From positions 1 through 54,183 of the forward strand of contig LGRX02014007.1 of NCBI GenBank assembly GCA_001247695.2: a stretch of DNA of 54,183 bases, given 5' to 3'. The notes under the pieces are model-generated. The model was not told the origin of the DNA. It worked only from the letters and a program-made list of their open reading frames with translations, and made no database searches. Position 1 is the first letter of the stretch, and each line of letters begins with the position of its first letter. The position numbers and the translations under genes were made by a program. The stretch is from Cymbomonas tetramitiformis (Eukaryota > Chlorophyta > Pyramimonadophyceae > Pyramimonadales > Pyramimonadaceae). This document shows positions 10,467-22,436 of the stretch, in pieces.

Positions 10467-13400
10467 ATCCTGAGCATATACATCGTGTGATACCAGATAA
10501 GCGCCCGTGCTGCGCATTGCACTGGTTCAGAGCACTGCCTATGTTTTCCCTTGATGTTGCATATTTTGTGTGACCCGGTGGGATCAAAACTGATACAGTA
10601 AACTGCCAAATTGTTTGAATTTTAAAAGCAGTAAATCCAGCAAAAGACATTCCAGATTAACAGACCATCGTATTTTGAGAAAAGCTCTGACTTGTATGGC
10701 ATCATGATCGATGTTGATTGGCGTGATATGAATTGTACACTCTGTCAACCGATCTGGAATACGACGTATGTGGCCGTAGAAGACACCGGGTTCCTCGGAT
10801 GAATACGGCAATGATGTCTGCGCCAATATTGAATAATTCCACAATACTCAAAACTCTTTAACTTAACACTTTAATAATCTATTTTCGGTTTGCAGTCGAG
10901 TCGCGTAATGAAAATACTCATATCCGCACTGCACGTGTCACATAAAGTATGCGGCAGGTAATTTCAATATGACGAGTTCCCGCATGGAAACGGAGAAACG
11001 ATGTATCTAACGTCGAAGAAGGGTTTAGGAGGGAATAGATTCATGGTACCCAAACAGGGGGAAACTAATAAGGTGATGACGGTGTCGTTTGGGAAGAGGC
11101 CAAACACGATCGATGCGCGCGCTTTTAAGAAGAAAATCGAATGAAATCGGAAACTCGGAAGCTCGGAACAAAAAACCGAAGATCGCACGCAGGATGGCCT
11201 CAACCTCTATAGTTGTGTAAGGTGACAGCAAAGAGGCATGTTGATCACTCTATATGTTTTACACATCTGCACATTGTGCAGGAAGCACTCAGAGATGGGC
11301 GCTCCGTCGGTGCCATTCATAGCATTCAAACTGGTCTAAAACACCACGTATATTGCTGGTAGGCCTTTGATTGAACCGATCGCACTACTACAATATTTTG
11401 TGAGGTATGGTATCGTTTGATCCGATATTCCGATATCTCGATACACAATCGGAATATCAAGAGACTCGACCGAATATCAAGAAAAAAATTATAAGTGTGG
11501 GAGGCTATACCTTCCCCTTGGCTCATACACCGTTACGGACTACGGCAGCCTAACACACACAAATGCTTATGAGTGTATTTTTGCTTGCCTGACAGAATGC
11601 TTACTGTCCTTCGAGAATGCTTACTTGGACTATCATTAAATGCTTATAATGCTATAACTGGTTCTTCATCTGTGTCCTCGATGTAACCGCAGATCGAAGG
11701 GGTCCGGCTCGGTTTCTCCGCATTTCGAGCCGTAGTTAGGGACTCCCCTACAATATGGAAAGTAAGAGTCAATGACGTCTGTTCGAGCCACTTTCTTCAA
11801 CATGTTACCTACATCGTTTGTCAAAATATTCAATGGTCAAAATTTGGGTATGAAAATTACAGAGTTCGCCCATGAAGTCACACCAGATAAATCATATAAT
11901 CATGGTCGTTCACAAAAAGTAATCATCGTAGGGGCTCTCAGATCGCCGAGATATGGCACTGCCGTATAATCCCAATGGTTACAGGATACTTATGCGTACA
12001 CGACGCCATAACGAATGGCATCCTTTCCTGAATGTAATAGCATTATTCCTCATAGAAATTGGTGTTGATTTTCCTTCATCCCGAATGATTGTCTCTTCGG
12101 TATCCGAAAATCAGCCTATTTGGTGAGAAATGGGGCTCACAGTATTCGAAGTATATTCATAGCATCGAGGAATGAGAGCGCTCAGCTTTAAGAGGCGGGA
12201 GGGATGGTGATGCGGAAAAACTTCGAGGTGCACGGTGTCGACCACTTCTTCTAGGGTTGTAGGTAGGTTTTGAAAGCATCATGTCGAAGCTGTTTAGGAC
12301 TGGTGTAGTTCCGATGACATCTAATACAACATCTTCAATGAGAGGATCCTGTGAGATTTGCAAGCCAGGGAAAAGAGTCAGCTCACAAGTGCGATACCAT
12401 CAGAGTTGCAACATGATACGTGCATAACTAAATGCTGTTGCTAGCAAAATGGGAATAGCAATTTCATGCCCACGTATCACACTGTTCAGCTTACAGAACA
12501 CACTCGGAGAGAAAATGTTGACACACCTGACTCAGAGGCCCGAAAAGATGCTGTCCTGACTGACTACGACATGGGGTAACGGTGAGCTCCCCCCCCAATT
12601 GCGGACGGAGTGAGGTTTTGTTGAGTTAGCAAGCCACCCTATTCAGCACCCACCTCCAACCTTTTACTCCAGTTCCTCCGCCATCCTAGACCTCACACAG
12701 ATTCGCAAGCAATCCCAACACTACACACAAGGTGCCCCTGCTTGATCAGGAGAGTTGCCGATGCTCCTCAATCCCACTGAATTTTCAGAGCATGAGTGCG
12801 GTTGCATCCAATGAGGATACTCCAAGCTTCCCACAGCCTAAATCCCACGCTCCCAGTAACTCAACAAGGTGCCCATAATTGTGGACAAATTCAGTTTAAA
12901 CTAGGAACCTTATAAGCATATACACAAGTGATGAAGTCCGAGAGAGTCACCTTATAAGGAGAAGCGGATGGACTACCCGTCTTTGGATCGTTGTCCGGGA
13001 TATTTATGAGAACCTGCGGTGATGCATGAAAGTTGTGCCCTTTCCTTGTGGAGGCGCTGTGGATACTCGACACTGAGGGTGATGCCGATAAGATGGGATG
13101 GGAATGACGAGATGGGAGGGTATTGTGCGATCGAAGATTGATCTGCGACGAAGAAAACACACCATTCCCCACCCACACATCCTGCGCCGGTGTGATAGCC
13201 GTGTTTGAAATCCGGCGCGCAATGGCAACTATTGGCTAATTGCTAAATATGCGCACACAAGCCGTGTTACGGATAGGCAATTGTCCATCACCGATGGAAA
13301 TAGTCGATTCTAATGGCGCAGATGTAGGCAGCAAGACTGCTCAAAATGCATCTCCTATACGATCGCGCTGTCCCAAGTATCGGTTTGTGCTGATGCTTTC

Positions 13401-13792
13401 CGCCGAATTCCAAGTGGTCAATATCCGCCGCTATCAAACTACCCGGAAACCCTACTGGGTTGCACTATGCACCCACACCGGGGATGAACAGCTTCAGCAT
13501 CCACTTCCGGGCATTCATCCGGATTCTCCGGAGCTCCAAGGAGATGGAGATCGAGCCCCCCTAATGGCTACTGCCCGACGGTCCGGTCCTATGACAAGGA
13601 CCGTAGTGAATTCGGGCTAGCAAGTGCGTTTTTTAGATATACTTGATATATGAGTGATTGGGCATCACTTTTAGGTGTCAAAGAATTTATCTTGAACGTG
13701 GGTTGGGCGGTATACTCGATTTGGGCATGTGGGGAGATGGTGGAACTAGTGGGGGTAGTATCGCTTGAAATTAATTAAAATGACCGGTCCTA
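10467..13792. other. Long intergenic stretch
   Basis: About 3.3 kb with only short, unconvincing open frames. The longest, 13240-13620 on the plus strand, has no recognisable motif. No repeat family was identified. Unseen exons cannot be excluded. Confidence 0.45.
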
Positions 13793-14012
13793 TTGTCGCA
13801 AACGCGTGCACATGATGGTACGAATACTGTCGGGTCCGCGCAATCTTAACACTCGCGGATAGACATAAACTCGTTCTTAACATTCACTCGTGTCGGCAAT
13901 TATCCAGGCAGTCTTAACACAGCACAAGATCGTAGAGCTACAAATTTTTTGAAATTCTGATATTCTGAGATCGAACGCTAAGCTCTTATATGCAAGCCCA
14001 GATTTCCAACAT
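13793..14012 (-). repeat. Truncated second LTR copy
   Basis: This segment repeats, nearly base for base, the first 220 bases of the LTR just upstream of it on the minus strand. It starts TGTTGGAAATCTGGGC and stops abruptly near 13793. It abuts the terminal CA of the full LTR, so the two form a tandem LTR-LTR array, as left by unequal recombination or a second partial insertion. Confidence 0.8.
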
Positions 14013-14756
14013 GAAAAGGAATAAAAACAACAGTAAAATATATTCATAAAAGATCGGTATAATAACCACAAAGTACGAATTATTGTACAAAGCTGTGAGC
14101 AGAACTGTTTTAGCACTCTAGCACTGGCACGCGAACAGCCACCTAGCACTTGCGAAGGCAAAACAATAATGAGTCCACTAGCCTGACCTACAGTCAGAGC
14201 TTACTTATATCTCAATGCTCTGTCACATTTCCCAAAACTGTAACGGGTTCTAGCCCTTAAATCTTCATCTGGCCAATGGAAAGTCATTATTCCATGCCAG
14301 CTCTAACAATGTTACCGTTCACCACATTTTGACTGACACGTCAGTGGCAGAGTAGTCACTGTCATCTTCATCTTATCATTTCTTGGTCACCCGATAATGA
14401 CCATATCTTCTCTGGCAGGTCTGCACCTCTCGGGCAGTCATCTTAGCGAAGCCTGTCATACTTGTCATCTCTGTCACGTGTGTCACCAGCTGGACAAACC
14501 CGGCGCGGTACCATGAGAAGCCGGCGTTTGTTACAGCTGTCGCAAGCGCGTGCACATGATGGTACGAATACTGTCGGGTCCGCGCAATCTTAACACTCGC
14601 GGATAGACATAAACTCGTTCTTAACATTCACTCGTGTCGGCAATTATCCAGGCAGTCTTAACACAGCACAAGATCGTAGAGCTACAAATTTTTTGAAATT
14701 CTGATATTCTGAGATCGAACGCTAAGCTCTTATATGCAAGCCCAGATTTCCAACAT
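14013..14756 (-). repeat. 3' LTR of the minus-strand Ty3-like element (744 bp)
   Basis: A purine tract, GATGGGGGA, directly precedes TGTTGGAAATC on the minus strand, and the copy ends TTCCTTTTCA, giving TG...CA ends. The following base begins a second TGTTGG copy, which fixes the boundary. TATA-like sequences (GCATATAAGAGC, GAGATATAAG) could serve as promoter. No matching 5' LTR is present near 20252. Confidence 0.8.
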
Positions 14757-14792
14757 CCCCCATCTGTAGCTGCTGCCTGCAGTAGCACAGAC

Positions 14793-16694
14793 TCAAATGT
14801 GGGCTTGTTCAGCATACTGGGGCGTATCACCATCCGCCATGAACTTGCCCAAACTGAAAGTGAACATACCAATGCCTTCACCTTCTCCATCCTGTAACAT
14901 CCTAGCTCTGACCAGAGGGTTCTTGAACACCAAAACCCACATGCATCTGCGGCCAATAGGTCCATGTTCTAGATGTCCAATCACATGCAAGCGTCCAGAC
15001 TGACTCAATCGTCTGAAGTACGCAGCTCTGCTCTCGGTCATGTCTGTCAAATAGTAAGAAGGAACATGAACACATGCCACCACACGACTGGCCATAACTG
15101 CCAATGGAAACGCGATATCCAGCGCTGCAAACCAGGGCGAAGTCACCACGGCATCACAGACACCATACTTCTCCTTCCATATGTGATAGTTACCTGGCTG
15201 AAGTGCGTCATGCGCCTCAGACCAACCCAGCTGAGAATTCCAGTCATTATTCATAAATCTCAACTGCGGCCATTGCTCCACCATCACCTTACTGACGACC
15301 CCAGTACCTGCCCATGGGTCCCACACGCCATCGATGGACTTCCAGTCCACCTCTGTCGCCAAGCGCCTCACCTCGGAAGGCACCGTGATGACCAGCTCAA
15401 GCCCCCACTGCAGTGCGCTAGCTTCGCGCACCTGAGCCTTAGTCATATGTCTCAATTCTCCTCGCTTTTCAACTTCTTCTTCAGCCAAAGCAGGCACCAG
15501 AGGTGCATCCCTCAGTTGCCTTGCCATTGCTTTCTGTTCCCGGTACTTCTTGCTCAGCACCGTACGATGTCCCTCATTCCAGTGCCCTGGCATGAAGATC
15601 TGCACAGCCTCGGAGAGCTTGTCCTGTCTACCCCAATCAATCTGATCTGGCACGTAGAGGAACATGTCCTTCTCCTCCAATAGCATCTCCCTTGATGAGA
15701 TAGCATGCCATGGCTGAAATCTATCTCCCTTCACCACACGACGGGGACCCACGTCTGCTGGCAGCAGGCGCATGTCTGAGGACAGCTTCTCATTCAATTG
15801 CTGCTCCTTCATCCCCAATCTGTCCTCCAGGACACAAGAGCTCTTGGTTTCCTGGGTCTGTACCTCAGCGCTAGCAGCTTGCATCCTCGTGCCTGAGCAC
15901 CTAGGACATAGCCACTCGCCTTCTGGTACTTCATCCAATGCTGGGGTAAGACACCACAAATGGTACCCCCTGTTGCACGCGTCGCACAACAACATCTCTG
16001 CTTCCCCATCAGTCTTCCTGCACACTTCACATGCAAGGTGTCTGCTGGGCACGGCTGCACTGCAGTCATACTGGTCCTTCACCTGCAGGTGACATGGCGC
16101 GATGCTCTGCACAGTGCTCTTTTCCCTCAACTTGGTGGCGTCCTCAAGCACCACAACACCATCTCGCTGTATCTTGACCAGCTTCAGAATGGCGGACTTG
16201 GTCGCGACTTCCATGCCGCTGCGAGGCTTCTGTCTGATGTAGACGAAGTCCCCCACTTTAAACTGGTGTGGCTTGGGCTCAATGCCCCCACCCCTTCTTC
16301 CTTCATAATGTAAAGTATCACGATGCTGTGCAACCTCCAGGCTGCAGCCAGCGTGCACCATCAGTCGCCTCACTACCTGTGCTCTCAGGAGGAGGTTCTT
16401 GACTCGGGCGTCCTTGTCATCTTTGACCTCTGGACTGAAATCCATGCTGGGCGCCTGCTTCAAATCTGGCGGCACCACTGCTTCTTGGGCAAACAGCAAG
16501 GTGAACGGCGCCACTCCTGTGGACTCTTGGCGTGCTGCATTGTAGCTCAGCACGAGCGACCAGAGCTGTTCATCCCACTCATAATCGAGGCCCTTCTCCA
16601 AGGCGATCTTCTTGAAGCAAAACTTCATTGTACGCACCACTCGCTCGGTGTGGCTGTACCGAGTCCCTGAGTGCCTTTCTGCCCTTGGCTGCAC
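14793..16694 (-). pseudogene. Integrase C-terminus, PHD finger and Rossmann methyltransferase-like domain
   Basis: It starts inside an integrase core: SHTERVVRTMK holds the last catalytic Glu, then YNAARQESTGVAPFTLLFAQ. An SH3-like FKVGDFVYIRQKP segment follows. A canonical PHD finger lies at about 15890-16040 (CEVCRK, LLCDACNRGYHLWC, WLCPRC). PHD fingers usually read histone H3 tails, so it may steer integration, as chromodomains do in chromoviruses. The last 170 residues form a Rossmann-type domain with WDPWAGTG (15300-15322) and TSPWF (15130-15144), the layout of SAM loop then DPPY-like motif in adenine-type methyltransferases. The Trp in place of Pro-Tyr leaves the chemistry open. The protein ends at 14793, just before the polypurine tract. 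Confidence 0.85.
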
Positions 16695-17278
16695 ATGTGT
16701 TGCAGCCGCTCCTCCCAGTCCTGATGGCTAAGGCGTCGCGCGACTTGCTGAGTGTAGTCGTTGGAACTGGTGATCCACTCTGCCAATTGTGCTCGCACTG
16801 GCTCCGTTGTAACTCCAGAAGTGGTAGCCACCTCGGTAGACTTCACGATGGGGATGGCAGCTAACGCGCCATGCTCCTCCTCCTCGCTCTCCTGACTCTT
16901 TGGCAGCTTGGTTGTGCTGACCTCAGCAACCGCATATAGCAGCTCCATTGCTCGGCGATCCATGGCGAGACCGAGTACGCTTGCCAACTCTTCGTCTCTC
17001 ATGCCATGCGCCATGCGTAGCTCACTCGCGTTGTACCCCATGGCAACAGCTTTCTCGTCCAGGTTGACCTCCCTGGTTTCTCCTTTCTCCTCAACATCTT
17101 CTTTCCTTACCACAGTGCCTGCACGGGGTGCACGAAAGGCTCGGGAGTTCTGCGTTGCCAAGATGGTCGGCAGCACCCGCATAGGCTCCCCCACGACTTT
17201 GGCGGTGTAGTGAGGCTTCCTGTCTCCAGTGACTACCTTGCGTGGCTTCCAGCCTCGCTGCAAGCGTGTCACACACAT
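16625..17278 (-). pseudogene. C-terminal part of the DNMT3-like methyltransferase
   Basis: This frame picks up where the previous one is broken. LPTILATQNSRAFR matches the position of the target-recognition segment in Dnmt3-type enzymes (LPT then T-x-NS). NLDEKAVAMGYNASE and VLGLAMDRRAMELLYAVAEV correspond to the conserved end of C5 methyltransferases (E-x-x-x-x-MG, then LG-x-AMD). Together with the upstream frame this makes a complete set of motifs, I through X, apart from the frameshift. A short tail leads to the integrase deletion junction near 16700. Confidence 0.8.
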
Positions 17279-20252
17279 ATCTGTCCGGTGGCCTGCTCAC
17301 CCCCTCCATTACCAGATTGAACTGATGATTCTGAAACAGATTGCGCCAATATGCTCGTAAGCGATGCGCGTATGATCCCGCGCGCGCTGCGTCGAAGGAT
17401 ACCGGCTGGCTCACCACACTATTGATGATGGGGAACACTTCCTTCCTGATCTTCGAGTTCTCCCGGTGCGATAACGGGGAGACATTCTCTAGCACATATG
17501 CTGGCGGTCGCTGAGGCTGCAGCTGCTGCAGCGTCGAAAGGATTCGCACTGCCTGATAGAACAGCCTGCTGTGCTTGCCCTCCAAACCAGCTAGCTTGCC
17601 GGCTGGTGACAGATCCTGACATGGATGCCCACACACCATGATCCATTGCTCTCCGCTCAATGCCCCCGCATGCACGAGGTCAATGAGACTGGTGTCCTCG
17701 ATGTTGCTGGGGAGCTGCTCCAGGTGAACCGCATCAGCGTGAAACAAGTCAGGATGACGGCGACTGAGCGCCATGCACCTTGCCCTGGCTACCGCCTGGC
17801 TGGACTCCGAGGTGTCCTGGTAGAGGTACTTGTTGACCTTGACGCCACAGCGCAAAAGCATCTCCAGCCCAGCACACAAGCCCCCACAGGGCTCATAGCA
17901 GACCACGCCTTCTTCTCTGGCCTCTCGAAAGAAGCTCTTGTCAATCACTCTCGTGTCGATCTTATTTGGCACCTTGAGTTTGCCACCCTCCATGGTCTCG
18001 TCGCCGTAGATCGCTGGGGAGCCTCCAGAATGCATGCCCCTGACCGGCTGGACCTGGCTGAGGGCATCCCAGGCGACTCGTGTCAGCCTGCCAGAGCACC
18101 TGGTGAACTCCGCGGGACTGCCGTCGCACCTGGCCACTCTGGCCCCTGTCTCCGCATCAAAGATGGTCAGACCGAGCCGGTTGACCGTCCTTATGGGGAT
18201 GATGTTGCAGTTGGCCCCGGTGTCCAGGAGCAGGGCCTTGTACAACATGAGCAACCCACCAGAGGCTACGAGAGCCATCCCTTGCGCCAGTGTCTCGTCC
18301 AGGAGCTTGCACACGGGCTGGACCTGCGCCATGGCAGTGAGCTGCTCTTCCGTAAGGCCACTGAGCATCCTCTTCTTCAACAACTCGTAGGCTTCGGCCT
18401 CCATGGTCCCGGCGTGTAGCTCGCCCTTCCCACTGAAGTCCGTCACCCCGAAGCTCTCCTGGATCGTGGCTGCTGCAGCGGTGACACGCACAGTAGTGCT
18501 CCTCTTCCTGGGTTGGTCCACCATGTCCTCCGGCATCTCGTCCAGGGGGATCTTTTCTTCATCGCTGTCATCACCCGACTCCATGCCTGGGCAGTCATCG
18601 TCTTCATCGCTGTCATCACCAGACTCCATTCCTGGGCAGTCGTCGCCTTCGTCATCATCATCATCACCTTCGCCACTGCTCTGACAGTCTGCTGCTAAGG
18701 CTGCTGGTATGGGGAGCTGACCGGTCTCAGCTAGCTCCACCAAGGTCTCCAAACCCCTGGGGGCTGTTATCCTGCCCTCCGCTACGAGTCCAGCAGCCAG
18801 CTTCCGGAAAGCCGCGCCCAAGCTCTTGATCACGGAGGCCATGAGCTGCACCTTCCTCTGCATCTCGTCCGCTGCTGGCGCCATGGGCACCTGCGCATCA
18901 GCCTCGTACTCCTCGGGTGTCTTCACTGGGAATCCCCTCATGTGTTGAGTACTACCCAGTGCTACCGCTGGTGCTGCTGTGAACTCGGGCTCACCGCCCT
19001 TGCTCAGTGTCTCGGGGAGTTCCCCTAGGCCCAAGGTGTTGAGTGCGCTCGAGAGCACTTCCTCGCCCATCTCTTCAGCCAGTGCTGAGAGCAAGCTGGT
19101 TGAAGAGCCAGGTGACGCTCCTGTTCCTGTGATGGCACGGTGGTTCACCTCGTGCGCGTCAGAGATGTATGTCTCCCTTTCTGCGACGTTCGCTGTGGCC
19201 GGCTCCTCGTCGGACCCTTCGTCCTCGGAGAGCACCTGCGACTTCACGCTGCCAGCACGACTGGCAGTCTTTCGGGCAGCCACCATGCCTTGGTACTCAG
19301 CCTTCAGTGCTTCCGGATTGCCGGCTGTGCTCTTTGGTTTGTCCGCTGATGGCTGCTTAGCACGGTACTTGTCCTTCTCGTCGTTGGGCAGCTGCTGCCA
19401 ATCTGTCACCAGGATGCCCCAGTCTGAGTTCTTGAAACGGTTCTTCAAGTTGTACATCCGCAGAGCAGCGTTCTCCGCATCCCACCACTTGCTGGACCCA
19501 AGCCTGCTCTCGTGGTAACCCGCTGGCATTTTGACATGCTTGTAGCCACTTCTGCACTGCTCGGGATCAGACTCGTGCCAGCCTCCTCCGAAGCAACGTA
19601 GACACTTGGGCTTGTCACTGGTGCGACCGCCCTCTGCTGGTGGCGGCGTCTTGTTGTACGCAGGCTTCTTGGTTCTCTCGGCGACGTTCACCTCCTTCTT
19701 CATCTTTTTGGAAGGCGACGCTTCCCCCTTCTTGTTGCTCTCCGGGTCGCCTGACTGCCCTTCCCCGGCTGACTCTATCTTCTTGATCGAGTTCTTGATT
19801 GCCTTGAGGTCAAGGCCGTGCTGTCGAGCCTCCCAGGTGGAGTACTGGCAGCCACACCGCCTGGTAATCTCCTGCAGGAAGGTGAGGATCCAGGACTCCG
19901 CATCGTTCTTGAGCTTGTCCTGCACCTCGATGATGGCCTCCAGGTCCTTCCAGGTCACCCGATTGGGCGGCGGGAATTGAGCCCTCAGCTGCTCCTTCAC
20001 CCGCGTCTGGAAGATCTTGATGCGGAGGTTCTCCACGCAGTCCTCGATGAAGGTGCACAGCTCCTCGTCGCTCAGCACCTTCCCGGTGTTGAGCTGCATC
20101 TCCCTGCGTTGACACATTTTCATGTATGTTAGACCGTCTTGCCCCAATTCTTGTGGCTTCTGGGTCAACAGATCAACTTTCTCTTGCGTTCCCTTCATCA
20201 TGAACTTCTTGTCAAGGGCAGCAATAAAGCCCCAGTCCAAGCGACTCGCCAC
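17091..20252 (-). pseudogene. gag, retropepsin and N-terminal two-thirds of a DNMT3-like methyltransferase
   Basis: The first 180 residues are a helical gag-like domain. A knuckle-like CLRCFGGGWHESDPEQC follows, then a long linker with duplicated acidic repeats (DDCPGMESGDDSDE, twice). The protease signature LLLDTGANCNI sits near residue 677. From residue 780 comes a C5-cytosine methyltransferase: a SAM loop in YEPCGGLCAG, the catalytic Cys in PCQDLS (17616-17624), ENV (17481-17489), and an AHRLRAYWRNLF segment like the Dnmt3 FWGNL motif. The frame then shifts near 17275. No ATG was found at the 5' end: the frame is closed by a TAG just upstream and begins at CTG/GTG codons, so gag is probably truncated at a junction with the neighbouring element. 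Confidence 0.88.
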
Positions 20253-20262
20253 CAGGCCCCCC

Positions 20263-21352
20263 TAGTGATCCACCTCAGGATCCCCCTGACGATCCCGCAC
20301 CAGAGCCCTCCTACCCTCAGTACCCAGAGGTCAGAGCCCTCTTCGTCACCCACGATGGTGGGTCATTGTGGGTGCACCAGTCAGCTGGGGTGCGAGGCGC
20401 GGCAACCGTCTCCCTACCATGGGACGAACGCCGCCGGGCTGGGGTGCAGGGCGACGCCATCTTGTTCAGGATCATGCACCTGCTGGGAGCGCCGCTGACT
20501 GCATATGCGCGCATGGGGGGCCGGCTACACCATGCACCCCTACCCCTTACCAACCCTCGTGTGGAAACCTGGGTCCTCATGGTCGACCGCGAGGTCATGG
20601 ATATGGCAATGGGGGACCCAGCCGCGGCCAATGTGCGGTCTACCAGCATGGGGCAGCCAGTATGGGAGTGGATCCCTGCTACTGCGCGGGAGTCGGAGAT
20701 GCAGAACTTCGATCAGGACGGGCTCGCCGCGTGGTCGGAGGTCAGCAACTCCGATTGGTACCGGAGCATGAGCGTGGTGGCCGCACAACCATCCACACCC
20801 CTGCCCTTCCATACACCTCTTCCACTCCCCGCACCACCATCAGCCCCTACATTACCGCCCACTCCGACCGCAGTCCCCACAAATCCCGCGCCTGCGCCTC
20901 CGCCCGCGCATGCCCCGGGACCACCACCTCCTGCCCGTTTTCCCCATTCCGCCGCCGCAAACCCCGTTCACTCTGCCGCTGCCGCGAACCCCGTTCACTC
21001 TGCCGCCGCTGCGAACCCCGTGCTCTCTCCCAGCGCCACCCCCTTTGTTCCAGGCATCGTCCGTCTGCCGCAGGGCACTAACCTGCGAGCATCTCCAGAC
21101 GAGGTCCGCCTGGAGCACAAGACCAAAGAGATGGTGCTAAAGCTGGTCAAGAGCGTCACCAGGTTCCCCCGCTCCGCGTCCGACACAAAATCGGCCGACA
21201 AGGAGGGCCTCCTGACGCAGTTGGAGCACTACTCCCACATGGTGCGGAAGGTATTCCAGGAGGCCATCGTGATCGAAGCACTGACCACTCCCAGTTGTAC
21301 GCCATCAGTATCAGAGTACCAGGCGAGTGTGTCAAGCCTTCTAGGCGGATAG
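20263..21352 (+). CDS. Proline-rich gag-like ORF
   Basis: The open frame starts upstream of any clear ATG with PPSDPPQDPPDDPAPEPS and runs to a TAG at 21350-21352. It has an N-terminal globular part with several Trp residues (DGGSLWVHQ, VWEWIP) and a long Pro/Ala-rich middle with tandem FPHSAAANPVHSAAAANPV repeats. A charged helical tail follows (EHKTKEMVLKLVKSVTRF). No zinc knuckle was seen. Its position before a Ty3-like pol remnant suggests gag, but no family is recognised. The end is artificial: at about 21346 it runs into the Dam fragment in another frame. A separate gene fused to the element by rearrangement is possible. Confidence 0.5.
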
Positions 21353-22436
21353 ATTCTGGACAGACTGCCTTTCAGATAAATGGAGGGGCCTTCGGGTTTG
21401 GTGTAACCCTCCATACAACTCCAAGTGCATTACTGTGGAGGCGATCTTGAACAAGTATATCGCAGAATGGAAGACAGACCCAGAAAACACCTCAGCGGTA
21501 TTCGTTCTACCAGATCACCAGTCCAAGCTCCCCGCGTGGCGCAAACTTTTCAGAAAGGCCAATATGCAGATTGTGGAGGTCGTCCCTACTCATGATGACA
21601 AGGGCGAGCCCAACCAGTTCTTCGAGAACCCAGATGGGAGAGCCTTCGACCTTCGCTGGCCTGTTCTGATAGTACACGCCCCTCCCGCCAAGCCACAACC
21701 AGCACGCGTGAGGCATCCGCGAACAGCCCCCGCTGTGATAAGGACAGGTGAGGCGGCAGACTTCAGAGACGCAGCCTCCCAGCAGTCGGACTCAAAGTTC
21801 CTGCGCGCGTTGAAAGCGGAGTACACCCGAGAGGGGACACTTCGTTCACTAAGAGAGAAGGTGAAAGCGGCACCACATCAATGCCTACAGGACTTCAGGC
21901 TAGTGGGTGAAGTGGTTTGGCGGACCGCAGCAGGGAGATATCAGTTGGTGCTGGGGGAGGACTCTCCACTTCGGGAAGTAGTGATTCGCCATGCTCATGA
22001 GTCATTATCCTCAGGCCACACTGGGCGAGACAAGACTCTGGAGAGGGTGTTGCGACGCTTCTATTGGCGTGGTGCCGCGGAAGATGTGGGCACCTGGGTT
22101 GCATCCTGCGCAGTGTGCCAATCAGTGAGGCCGCGGGGAACCTACCCGGATGGATTGCTAAACCCTCACAGTATCCCGAACAGGCCATGGCAGGATGTCG
22201 CGGTGGACTTCGTCACCGGCCTGCCGGTATCAGAGAGGGGCAATGATGCTTTCGTGGCCTTCACCTGCAAGCTGACGAAGATGGTCCACGTTGTGCCGAT
22301 GAACTTCGGCGACAGCTCCGCAGCTGTGGTGGCCAGAATCTACTTTGACTCGGTGTGGCGCTTACATGGCGCGCCTATGAAGATTGTCTCTGATCGTGAC
22401 CCACGGTTTCAAGATGCTTCTGGCAGGAACTCATGA
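21347..22436 (+). pseudogene. Dam-type adenine methyltransferase fragment plus integrase
   Basis: In frame from 21347 the protein reads DRFWTDC, then WRGLRVWCNPPYN, with the catalytic NPPY at 21405-21416. It goes on with the conserved strand-and-helix region of the phage-type DNA N6-adenine methyltransferase family (Pfam Dam). The FDVDAC part seen in the other copy is lost at the junction. After a linker comes the integrase zinc-binding domain (H-x3-H-type, SGHTGRDKT, CAVCQ) and the core with its first two Asp residues (VDFVTGLP, KIVSDRDPRF). The frame breaks near 22430. Placement of an adenine methyltransferase directly before integrase is unusual. Confidence 0.85.

Larger units (their letters stand above)
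13793..20252 (-). mobile_element. Ty3-like retroelement with two methyltransferase-type domains and a PHD finger, RT missing
   Basis: On the minus strand the order is gag with a zinc knuckle, acidic linker, retropepsin, DNMT3-like cytosine methyltransferase, integrase C-terminal half, PHD finger, Rossmann methyltransferase-like domain, polypurine tract, 3' LTR. Reverse transcriptase, RNase H and the N-terminal half of integrase are absent, so this copy has an internal deletion near 16700. The 5' LTR is also absent. Two frameshifts (about 17275 and 16690) split the coding region. Methyltransferase capture by LTR elements is documented for charophytes and dinoflagellates; the combination with PHD and a second Rossmann domain is worth noting. 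Confidence 0.85.

Noticed and set aside
13240..13620. 126-codon ORF in the long intergenic region
   Set aside because: No motif, no splice or promoter context, and length expected by chance in a 3-kb stretch.
20368..21081. Arg/Cys-rich plus-strand ORF inside the proline-rich gag-like ORF
   Set aside because: Frame-shifted reading of Pro/Ala codons; no motif.
21347..21876. Bacterial or phage contamination suggested by the Dam family
   Set aside because: The domain is embedded in an eukaryote-type integrase-chromodomain polyprotein with an LTR, and a second copy is 27 kb away next to eukaryotic satellite DNA.
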